DNA from: Nocardia sp.
GTDB taxonomy: Bacteria; Actinomycetota; Actinomycetes; Mycobacteriales; Mycobacteriaceae
Reading direction: 5' to 3'
DNA length: 14,197 nt
NCBI GenBank assembly: GCA_013361595.1
Contig: JABFXT010000068.1
Coordinates: 1 to 14,197, forward strand
Positions within the stretch are counted from its first letter, which is position 1. The number at the start of each line of letters is the position of its first letter. A program made the position numbers and the translations under genes. Under the pieces are notes generated by a model. It did no database searches, had not been told where the DNA came from, and saw only the letters and a program-made list of their open reading frames with translations. Below are positions 5,901 to 11,690 of the stretch, piece after piece.

Positions 5901-6618
5901 GGGTCACCGCCGGTTTACTGAAGTAGAGGGCCACGCTCTTCCCGACCAGCGGGTCGAGCAGTTTCTCGGCGGTCCTGGTGAGCACCGGCTGTTTCATCAT
6001 GTCCCACACCAGCATCCGATGGTAGGCGCGCACCAGCGGATGTTCGGTCTTGTGCACACCGACCGCGCATTTGATCCACCAGTACGGCGAATGCAGGGCG
6101 TGGACGTGGGTGCGGTGGGTGTGCCGCAGTCCGAGTGCGGTGATCTTGTCCCGCAACTCGTCCGCTCGGTAGATGCGGATATGCCCGCCCTCGTTGGCGT
6201 GGTACTCGTCCGACAGCGCCCAGCAGACCCGTTCGGGTAGCCAGCGCGGCACGGTCACCACCAGTTGCCCGCCCGGGCGCAGTACCCGTACGAGTTCGGC
6301 GATGGCGGCCTCGTCGGCGGGCACGTGCTCCAGGATTTCCGAGGCGATCACGACATCGAACTCCCCCGCGCCGTAGGGCAGGTCGAGGGCGTCCCCGTGC
6401 ACGGCTTCGGCTTTCGCCCCGGCGGGCGCTTCACCGACCTGGGCCATGGCCTCGAACATGGTGGCGACTCCGGCGAGTTCGGGAGCGTCCTGGTCGAAGG
6501 CGACGACGTCGGCGCCGCGCCGGTAGGCCTCGAAAGAATGGCGGCCGGCGCCGCAGCCCACGTCGATGACCCGGGTTCCCGGACCGATTCCGGCGCGGTC
6601 GAAGTCGACGGTCAGCAC
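5887..6618 (-). CDS. Class I SAM-dependent methyltransferase
   Basis: A 243-aa methyltransferase of the UbiE/Methyltransf_11 type. The SAM-binding motif I VIDVGCGAGRHSFE is at residues 17-30, the acidic ribose contact AFDQD at 40-44, motif II/III GDALDLPYGAGEFDVVIAS at 75-93 and EHVPADEAAIAELVRVLRPGG at 97-117. The C-terminal third (about 130-243) carries a Trp/His/Tyr-rich acceptor region (HALHSPYWWIK, 173-183). The frame stays open far upstream to 7608, but that part is the shadow of the glycosyltransferase; the real start is GTG 6618, with a perfect AGGAGG six bases before it. It overlaps the glycosyltransferase end by 7 nt and the toroid start by 14 nt. In M. tuberculosis, from memory, a similar pair (Rv0224c/Rv0225) lies together. 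Likely target: a sugar or lipid-linked glycan. Confidence 0.85.
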   Translation of the reverse strand: MLTVDFDRAGIGPGTRVIDVGCGAGRHSFEAYRRGADVVAFDQDAPELAGVATMFEAMAQVGEAPAGAKAEAVHGDALDLPYGAGEFDVVIASEILEHVPADEAAIAELVRVLRPGGQLVVTVPRWLPERVCWALSDEYHANEGGHIRIYRADELRDKITALGLRHTHRTHVHALHSPYWWIKCAVGVHKTEHPLVRAYHRMLVWDMMKQPVLTRTAEKLLDPLVGKSVALYFSKPAVTRAAG

Positions 6619-7871
6619 GAGGCGCCTCCTGTGATGAGTTCTGCGCCGGTGTGCCGGGCGATGGCCCGCTCGTACACCTGCACGGTCTGTGCGGCCACCG
6701 ATTCCCAGCTGAACACCGAGACGGCGCGTTCCCGGCTGGCGGTCTGCATACGTTGCCGGGTCTGCGGGGAATCCAGCAGTTGCCCGATCACCCGGGCCAG
6801 TTCGGCGGAATCGCCGGGTGTGGTGAGTTCGGCGCAGACACCCGGTTCGCCCACGACCTCCGGGAGCGCACCGGTACGGCTGACCACCAGCGGAGTACCC
6901 GACGCCATGGCTTCCACGGCCGGTAGCGAGAACCCCTCGTACAGCGACGGGATGCAGGCGATCTCCGCCGACGCGAGCAGTTCGGCGAGTTCGGTGTCGG
7001 TGAGTCCGGCGCGGACGGTGACGATATCGGAGAGCCCCAGTTCGGCGATCTGCTTCTCGGTGGGCCCGTTGGGCTCCAGTTTCGCCACCAGCTGCAGTTC
7101 CACTTTGTGGGTGATCCGCAGCCGGGTCAGCGCCTGCAACAGGTGGGTGATGCCCTTGAGGGGTTTGTCGGCGCTGGCGACGGCGACGATCCGGCCCGGG
7201 ACCCGGGGGCCGCGCGGCGCGAACAATTCGGTGTCGACGCCGAGGGGCACCACGTTGAGCTGTCCGGGGTCGACACCGAAATCGTCGGCGATATCGGTTG
7301 CCGACGACGAGGAGACGGTCAGCAGGTCCGGGATCCGGCGGGCGATCCGTTCCTGCATGCCCAGGAAGCCGTACCAGCGGCGGACCAGGGGTTTGCGCCG
7401 CCAGATCGCGGCCGCCAGATCCACCTCGCGGTCCTTGGTGATCGGATGGTGCACGGTCGCGACCAGCGGCAGCCGTTTCGCGATATCGAGGAGCCCGGTG
7501 CCCAGGCACTGGTTGTCGTGCACCACGTCGAAATCGCCGGCCCGTGCGCGCAACAGCCGGGCAGCGCGCATGCTGAAGGTCCGCGGCTCGGGGAACCCCG
7601 CCGTCCACATGGTGGCCAGTTCCAGCAGATCGATCCGGTCCCGGATCTCACGGGGGTGCGGGGTACGGAACGGATCCTCGTCACGATAGAGGTCCAGGCT
7701 GGGCACCTCGGTGAGGGTTACGCGCGGGTCCAGGTCGGCGGGGTAGGGCTGACCGGAGAACACCTCCACGTCGTGGCCGAGTTCGGCCAGTCCGGCGCTG
7801 AGGCGGCGCACGTACACCCCCTGCCCACCGCAATGAGGCTTGCTGCGGTAGGACAACAGGGCTATCCGCAC
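6612..7871 (-). CDS. GT4-family glycosyltransferase (GT-B fold), Rv0225-like
   Basis: A 419-aa retaining glycosyltransferase. The N-terminal acceptor domain opens MRIALLSYRSKPHCGGQGVYVRRL, with the GGxGxY/V loop (15-20) of GT4 enzymes. The C-terminal nucleotide-sugar domain has PLGVDTELF (209-217), VASADKPLKG (231-240) and the EX7E motif E312-GFSLPAV-E320 followed by AMASGTPLVV. Family members transfer mannose, glucose or related sugars from GDP/UDP donors, in the cytoplasm or at the inner membrane face; no membrane helix is present. It starts with GTG 7871, which shares one base with the TAG of the LLM gene (TAGTG), and overlaps the methyltransferase start by 7 nt, so these genes are translationally coupled. 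Similarity to mycobacterial Rv0225 is from memory. Confidence 0.88.
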   Translation of the reverse strand: MRIALLSYRSKPHCGGQGVYVRRLSAGLAELGHDVEVFSGQPYPADLDPRVTLTEVPSLDLYRDEDPFRTPHPREIRDRIDLLELATMWTAGFPEPRTFSMRAARLLRARAGDFDVVHDNQCLGTGLLDIAKRLPLVATVHHPITKDREVDLAAAIWRRKPLVRRWYGFLGMQERIARRIPDLLTVSSSSATDIADDFGVDPGQLNVVPLGVDTELFAPRGPRVPGRIVAVASADKPLKGITHLLQALTRLRITHKVELQLVAKLEPNGPTEKQIAELGLSDIVTVRAGLTDTELAELLASAEIACIPSLYEGFSLPAVEAMASGTPLVVSRTGALPEVVGEPGVCAELTTPGDSAELARVIGQLLDSPQTRQRMQTASRERAVSVFSWESVAAQTVQVYERAIARHTGAELITGGASC

Positions 7872-8746
7872 TAGCTGGCCTCGCCCGTCTCGGTGATCGA
7901 ATTCATGCTCCGCAGTTTGCCAGCCAGCCGTTCGAGATAGGCACGCACCTCCGGTTCGCCCTTATCGGGCAGGCCGTACAGGACGTCGGTGACACCGTCG
8001 GCGGCCCAGGCCGCCAAGCGGTCGGCGTCGGGTTTGAAATCGAGCGCCACCACCCGCGGTGCGCCTTCGCGGCCGGCGTCGGCCCAGGCTTTCTTCAGCG
8101 TCGCCAGGCTGCCGGAGATATCGCTCTCGCCCGGGGTGGTGATCCAGCCGTCGGCGTGTTTCGCGATCCAGGCACAGGTGCGTTCGGTACCAGCGGCGCC
8201 GATGAGCACGGGAACGGTGCGGTCGACCGGTTTGGGCCACGCCCAGCTGGGACCGAATTTCACGAAGTCGCCGTCGTAGGAGGCCTCGTCCTCGCTCCAC
8301 AGGGCGCGCATGGCCTCCAGGTACTCGCGCAGCGCTGTGCGCCGTTTCTTGCCGGGGATGCCGTGGTCGGCCAGCTCGTCGGTGTTCCAGCCGAAGCCCG
8401 CGCCGAGGGTGACGCGACCGCCGGAGAGATGGTCGAGTGAGGCGATGGTCTTGGCGAGCGTGATGGGATCGTGTTCGACCGGCAGTGCGACCGCGGTGGC
8501 CAGTTCGATCCGTTCGGTGACCGCGGCGGCGCCGGCCAGCGCGACCCACGGGTCGAGGGTGCGCATATATCGGTCGTCGGGCAGCGAGGAGTCGCCGGTC
8601 TGCGGGTGCGCGGCTTCGCGTTTCACCGGGATATGGGTGTGTTCGGGGACGTAGAACGAGGAGAATCCGTTGTCCTCGGCGGCGCGGGCCGCGGCGGCGG
8701 GGGCGATCCCGCGGTCACTGGTGAACAGAACGATGCCGAAGCGCAT
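7871..8746 (-). CDS. LLM-class F420-dependent oxidoreductase (TIGR03619/Rv2161c-like)
   Basis: A 291-aa luciferase-like TIM-barrel flavin/F420 oxidoreductase. It begins MRFGIVLFTSDRGIAP; FYVPEHTHIP is at 31-40, the long surface loop with PQTGDSSLPDDRY at 48-60, and the family signature SLDHLSGGRVTLGAGFGWN at 103-121, followed by VPVLIGAAGTERT. The PEHTHIP loop and length point to the TIGR03619 subfamily. The frame is open to 9148, but homology and the ATG at 8746 agree; the ribosome binding site is weak (AAGG). Second gene of the leftward operon, 68 nt after the CMD gene and one base overlapping the glycosyltransferase start. The substrate is unknown; a redox step on a lipid or glycan precursor is possible from context. 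Confidence 0.88.
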   Translation of the reverse strand: MRFGIVLFTSDRGIAPAAAARAAEDNGFSSFYVPEHTHIPVKREAAHPQTGDSSLPDDRYMRTLDPWVALAGAAAVTERIELATAVALPVEHDPITLAKTIASLDHLSGGRVTLGAGFGWNTDELADHGIPGKKRRTALREYLEAMRALWSEDEASYDGDFVKFGPSWAWPKPVDRTVPVLIGAAGTERTCAWIAKHADGWITTPGESDISGSLATLKKAWADAGREGAPRVVALDFKPDADRLAAWAADGVTDVLYGLPDKGEPEVRAYLERLAGKLRSMNSITETGEAS

Positions 8747-8814
8747 ACGTGTGCCTTGTCTGTGGTGTGTCCGGCGGGCCGCGGCCACGTCCGGTGGGGT
8801 GGGTATCGCGGTCG

Positions 8815-9216
8815 TCAGCGACCGTTGCTGCCGGCTTTCTTCGCCTTCTTGGTGTGCTGGTCGATCTGGGCGCCGATCACATGGTCCAGCGAGGTTCCGG
8901 CCGGCCAGCCCACGTAGTGGCAGAGGAACAGCGAGATCTCGCGTAGCTGGGTCTCGTCGAGTTCCTCGTTCTGGAGGGCGGCGCCGACCTGGATTCCGGC
9001 GACGTCGAACAGGCCTTGCGCGGTGAGCGCCCCGAGCAGCAGCAGCCGGCGGTCTCGCAGGGTGAGGCCGGGGCGGGACCAGATATCGGCGAACAGGTGG
9101 TCGGCGGTGACGGCGAAATGGTCGCCGGGGCCGTCCTTGAATTCCCATCCGTAGACTTCCGCCATCTTGGCCAGCCCGCGTTCACGCACGGTGGACTCGG
9201 GGGTGGGGTCGCTCAT
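8815..9216 (-). CDS. Carboxymuconolactone decarboxylase (CMD) family protein
   Basis: A 133-aa all-helical protein of the CMD/AhpD superfamily. Characteristic segments are LTLRDRRLLLLGALTAQG (51-68) and LREISLFLCHYVGWPAG (91-107), where Glu93 and His100 occupy the usual active-site positions. It has a single Cys (C99) and no CxxC, so it is CMD-like and not an AhpD peroxidase. The tail is basic (HTKKAKKAGSNGR). True gamma-carboxymuconolactone decarboxylases work in protocatechuate breakdown, but many actinobacterial paralogues beside LLM oxidoreductases have no known reaction. The ATG at 9216 has AAGGAG five bases upstream. First gene of the leftward operon; its promoter is at 9272-9301. Confidence 0.85.
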   Translation of the reverse strand: MSDPTPESTVRERGLAKMAEVYGWEFKDGPGDHFAVTADHLFADIWSRPGLTLRDRRLLLLGALTAQGLFDVAGIQVGAALQNEELDETQLREISLFLCHYVGWPAGTSLDHVIGAQIDQHTKKAKKAGSNGR

Positions 9217-9255
9217 GGCTGCTCCTTCTCCGCCGGATCGGTCCGCCGGAAGTGT

Positions 9256-9267
9256 CTGGACAGGTGT
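9256..9267 (-). promoter_or_regulatory. Operator-like element ACACCTGTCCAG at the CMD promoter
   Basis: Read on the minus strand, ACACCTGTCCAG starts exactly four bases after the -10 TATATT, so it covers the transcription start. The ferredoxin promoter carries ACACATGTCCAG (9441-9452) at the same distance from its -10. Shared sequence and shared spacing point to one repressor acting on both operons. Confidence 0.6.
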
Positions 9268-9271
9268 ACGG

Positions 9272-9301
9272 AATATAATTCGGACGCTCTCCGCAAAGCA
9301 A
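9272..9301 (-). promoter_or_regulatory. Promoter of the leftward CMD-LLM-GT-MT-toroid operon
   Basis: On the minus strand: TTGCTT (-35, 9296-9301), 18 bp, TATATT (-10, 9272-9277). Transcription would start near 9265, giving a leader of about 50 nt with AAGGAG before the CMD ATG. The -35 touches the palindrome at 9301-9312. Confidence 0.55.
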
Positions 9302-9312
9302 GAACATGTTCT
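9301..9312. promoter_or_regulatory. Perfect palindrome AGAACATGTTCT, KstR-like operator
   Basis: A perfect 12-bp palindrome. Its core AGAACnnGTTCT fits the inner part of the operator of KstR (TnnAACnnGTTnnA), the TetR-family repressor of cholesterol catabolism in mycobacteria and rhodococci, though the outer T and A are not present (A and C here). It abuts the -35 of the CMD promoter. The ferredoxin/FadD genes across the gap would suit such control. No kstR gene is in the window. Confidence 0.5.
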
Positions 9313-9407
9313 CGTTCTCACCGCGGCAAACCGGCACGACCGCATGTCGCGCGATATGGGTGAATCACCTCGGCCCCGGCTGCGATTCTGGGAAAATTGC
9401 TGAATCG

Positions 9408-9436
9408 TTGTCGGGCACACCTGTCGATGGTAGCGT
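9408..9436 (+). promoter_or_regulatory. Promoter of the ferredoxin-NTF2-unknown-FadD operon
   Basis: TTGTCG (-35, 9408-9413), 17 bp, TAGCGT (-10, 9431-9436). The spacer contains ACACCTGTC (9417-9425), another copy of the element found after both -10 boxes. Within the gap 9217-9593 this and the other listed sites are all I can identify; the remainder (about 9313-9407) shows nothing clear. Confidence 0.55.
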
Positions 9437-9438
9437 CC

Positions 9439-9462
9439 AGACACATGTCCAGCTATGTGTCT
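9439..9462. promoter_or_regulatory. Inverted repeat AGACACAT-N8-ATGTGTCT at the ferredoxin operon start site
   Basis: Two perfect 8-base arms (9439-9446 and 9455-9462) around an 8-base spacer, lying just after the -10 at 9431-9436. The left part contains ACACATGTCCAG (9441-9452), the counterpart of the element at the CMD promoter. The position over the expected transcription start suggests repression. The regulator is unknown; TetR-type proteins commonly use sites of this size. Confidence 0.6.
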
Positions 9463-9597
9463 TCCCGACGGGCCGGCCGCTCGTCACCCGGGAGGAACTC
9501 GTTCTCGGACCGGGCAGGTTCCGACCCGGGAGCGCCACCCCCGGCCGCCCCGGGAAACCGCCCCGCACACTCCACGCCGAGGGAGCTCACACCATGA
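9445..9597 (+). CDS. Possible leaderless 50-codon ORF coupled to the ferredoxin
   Basis: An ATG at 9445 lies eight bases after the -10 TAGCGT, the spacing of a leaderless mRNA. The frame runs 50 codons (MSSYVSSRRAGRSSPGRNSF..., Ser/Arg/Pro-rich) and its TGA overlaps the ferredoxin ATG as ATGA, the usual coupling overlap. Against a real gene: GC at third codon positions is only about 76% by my count, lower than the neighbours, the protein is low-complexity, and the ferredoxin has its own GAGGGA site. It may be a leader peptide or simply untranslated leader. Confidence 0.3.
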   Translation: MSSYVSSRRAGRSSPGRNSFSDRAGSDPGAPPPAAPGNRPAHSTPRELTP

Positions 9598-9800
9598 AAA
9601 TCGTGGCCGATCTGGACCTGTGCCAGGGACACGCCGTCTGCGCGGCGGAAGCACCCGACGTCTTCTCCGTACCCAAACGCGGACAGGTGGAGATTCTCGA
9701 CCCGAACCCGGGCCCGGCCTCGAAGGCCGATGTCGAGAACGCCGTCCGCTACTGCCCCACTCAGGCCCTCCTGGTCGTCGCGGACGACACAACCGACTGA
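9594..9800 (+). CDS. [3Fe-4S] ferredoxin, cytochrome P450-partner type
   Basis: A 68-aa ferredoxin. Cluster ligands are C10, C16 and C54 (C54-P55), with His13 in place of the second cysteine (CxxHxxC), a pattern known in mycobacterial P450-redox ferredoxins that hold a [3Fe-4S] or variable cluster. DLCQGHAVC (8-16), VPKRGQVEILD (26-36) and CPTQAL (54-59) closely recall, from memory, the 68-aa Rv0763c beside CYP51 in M. tuberculosis. Its role is electron delivery in the cytoplasm, normally to a P450, but no P450 or ferredoxin reductase gene is in the window. Start ATG 9594 has GAGGGAG (9579-9585) upstream. First confirmed gene of a four-gene operon. Confidence 0.93.
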   Translation: MKIVADLDLCQGHAVCAAEAPDVFSVPKRGQVEILDPNPGPASKADVENAVRYCPTQALLVVADDTTD

Positions 9801-9838
9801 TTCAGCCCGACAGTGTCTTTTCGAAAGGGAACAATTCG

Positions 9839-10390
9839 ATGACAGGTTTCGATCGCGCCGAACTCGACGAGATGGTGCGCCGCTGGGTGGCGGAGAACGA
9901 ACGATGCGAGAAGCTCGGCGACTGGAAGCCGCTCGCCGAGATGTACACCGCCGACGCCACCTACGGCTGGAACTACGGCCCCACCGACGAGTTCATGGCC
10001 GTCGGCCGCGACGAGATCCGCGACCTCGCACTCGGCCAGGAAATGGAAGGCCTGGAGGGCTGGCAATACCCGTACCAGCAGTTCGTCATCGACGAACGCA
10101 GCGGCGACGTCATCGGATTCTGGAAGCAGGTCTACGACACAACACCCCGCGCCGACGGCAGCAAGTACACGGTGAACGGGATCGGCGGCAGCTGGTTCCG
10201 CTACGGCGGGGACTACCAGTGGTCGTGGCAGCGCGACTTCTTCGACTTCGGCAATGTCTCGGCACTGTTCCTGGAAATGATGACCGATAAGGCGATGTCG
10301 GACGGGATGAACGCGCGTATCGCCAAGGCCACATCGGGCCGCTTGCCCGGGTGGTACCGGATCGGCACTTCGCCGGCCTCCCTGTGGTGA
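9839..10390 (+). CDS. NTF2/SnoaL-like domain protein
   Basis: A 183-aa protein of the cone-shaped NTF2-like fold. The start MTGFDRAELDEMVRRWVAENERCEKLGDW (two helices), LAEMYTADATYGWNYGPTD (32-50) and VGRDEIRDL (55-63) are the helix-strand segments typical of SnoaL/limonene-epoxide-hydrolase-like proteins; the sheet follows through about residue 135. The C-terminal 45 residues extend beyond the usual domain. Family members are cyclases, isomerases or hydratases on hydrophobic substrates, or non-catalytic binders. It sits 38 nt after the ferredoxin and directly before the next gene, and has AAGGGA before its ATG. A similar ferredoxin-next-to-NTF2-like order exists, from memory, at Rv0763c-Rv0762c. 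Substrate unknown. Confidence 0.8.
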   Translation: MTGFDRAELDEMVRRWVAENERCEKLGDWKPLAEMYTADATYGWNYGPTDEFMAVGRDEIRDLALGQEMEGLEGWQYPYQQFVIDERSGDVIGFWKQVYDTTPRADGSKYTVNGIGGSWFRYGGDYQWSWQRDFFDFGNVSALFLEMMTDKAMSDGMNARIAKATSGRLPGWYRIGTSPASLW

Positions 10391-10395
10391 CTCCG

Positions 10396-11646
10396 ATGAC
10401 CGTACCCACCAGCCGATTCCACGAACTGAGCCGCGCACAGCTGGCCGCGCTCGTGCCGGAGCTGCTGTTGTGCGGGCAGCTGATCGACCGATCCGGGATG
10501 GCGCACTGCATCTCCGCGTTCGGCCGCGAAGGTATGGCCGAGGTGGCGATCGAGGAATGGCAGCTGTCCAGCCCGATCTACACCCGGCGGATGCAGCGGG
10601 CCCTCGGGTACAGCGGCGACGATGTGGTCACCATTTTCAAGGGGCTGCAACTCGATATCGGGGCGCCGCCGCAGTTCATGGATTTCCGGTTCCGCGTCGA
10701 GGACGCCCGGCACGGCGAGTTCTGGCTCGACCACTGCGGCGCGCTGGTCGATGTGGAACCGATGGGTCCGGACTATGTGACCGCCATGTGCCACGACATC
10801 GAAGACCCCACCTTTGACGCCACCGCACTGGCCACCAATAAATACGCGCAGGTCCGGCCCATTCATCGGCCACCACGCCAACCGGCCGACCGGCATCCCA
10901 TGTGCGCGTGGACGGTGATCATCGACGAATCGCACACACCACCGGAGGTGCCGCGTAATACGCCGCTGGTCGCCGGATCGGTCGCCGCTCGGTTACCGCT
11001 GGCCGATATCGACCCCGAGGATGCCGGGATGGCGGATTACAGCGGGCCGCTGCTCAGCGATCTGCGGTTCGCCGACTTCTCGCATTCCGCGCTGGTCCGG
11101 ATCGCCGAGGAGGTGTGCCTCCAGCAGCATCTGCTCGTGCTCGGGTTCATGATCGCGGTGCACGAGCGCACCGACGACGACTCGGCACTGGAGATCGGGC
11201 GTAAACAGTTCACCGGGATCGCCGGAGTGGCCTCGGAACGGATCCGCGCCTGCCTCGGCCTGGGCACCGATCTGGAGGCCCTCGCCCAGGTGCTGCGCGT
11301 ACATCCGGCGCTGAATCCGCAGCACTACACCGATGTCGAAGTCGAGCCCGGCATCGATGTACTGCGGATCCGGTTCCCCGCCACCAGCGGCGCGCTCACC
11401 GACCGCAGCTGGCTGTCGATGATCGACCCGGATCATCTCGGCCCGCTGGACTCCCTGGTCCGCGGGGTCGACTCGCACCTGCGGAGCCGGGTCGTCGACG
11501 ACGGCTCGGCGGGTTGGACCGCCGAGATCTCGCGGGCGGACGAACCGTTCGACGAAGCGCCGGAAGTCGCCATCACACGCTTCAGCACAGGGGTCGATTT
11601 CCGGTTCACCGATCGCGGTATCCCACTGCCCCTGACCGTTCTCTGA
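10396..11646 (+). CDS. Unrecognised 416-aa protein between NTF2-like and FadD genes
   Basis: I do not recognise the family. It is soluble, with no signal peptide or membrane helix. The N-terminal half holds a notable His/Cys set: H37-C38, H113-C114 (LDHCGALVDVEPMG), C132-H133 (MCHDIEDPTFDATA), H157 (RPIHRPPR), H167 and C170 (DRHPMCAWTVIIDE), which could bind metal or heme; that is speculation. The C-terminal half has helices EEVCLQQHLLVLGFMIAVH and a segment ALVRIAEE before it. Start: the ATG at 10396 has GGTGA five bases before; a GTG at 10387 overlaps the NTF2 stop as GTGA and would add three residues. It is tightly placed in the operon and followed by fadD after 44 nt, so it is likely part of the same lipid or steroid-like pathway. 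Confidence 0.8.
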   Translation: MTVPTSRFHELSRAQLAALVPELLLCGQLIDRSGMAHCISAFGREGMAEVAIEEWQLSSPIYTRRMQRALGYSGDDVVTIFKGLQLDIGAPPQFMDFRFRVEDARHGEFWLDHCGALVDVEPMGPDYVTAMCHDIEDPTFDATALATNKYAQVRPIHRPPRQPADRHPMCAWTVIIDESHTPPEVPRNTPLVAGSVAARLPLADIDPEDAGMADYSGPLLSDLRFADFSHSALVRIAEEVCLQQHLLVLGFMIAVHERTDDDSALEIGRKQFTGIAGVASERIRACLGLGTDLEALAQVLRVHPALNPQHYTDVEVEPGIDVLRIRFPATSGALTDRSWLSMIDPDHLGPLDSLVRGVDSHLRSRVVDDGSAGWTAEISRADEPFDEAPEVAITRFSTGVDFRFTDRGIPLPLTVL

Positions 11647-11690
11647 TCCCTCCCGGCACATCGGTGTGCCCGGCTCACCGCAGGACTGAT

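Noticed and set aside
6619..7608. N-terminal extension of the methyltransferase to 573 residues
   Set aside because: The extra 330 residues are Arg/Pro-rich and lie out of frame inside the glycosyltransferase; GTG 6618 has a perfect AGGAGG and begins the methyltransferase domain.
6265..7689. A 474-codon plus-strand frame opposite the glycosyltransferase
   Set aside because: Ser/Arg-rich, no domain, fully covered by the methyltransferase and glycosyltransferase genes.
8747..9148. N-terminal extension of the second LLM protein to 425 residues
   Set aside because: The extension is a frame-shifted reading of the CMD gene; family homology starts at ATG 8746.
9463..9593. Possible riboswitch or attenuator in the ferredoxin leader
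   Set aside because: The leader is GC-rich with several short CCCGGG repeats, but I could not find a convincing mutually exclusive hairpin pair or a known riboswitch core.
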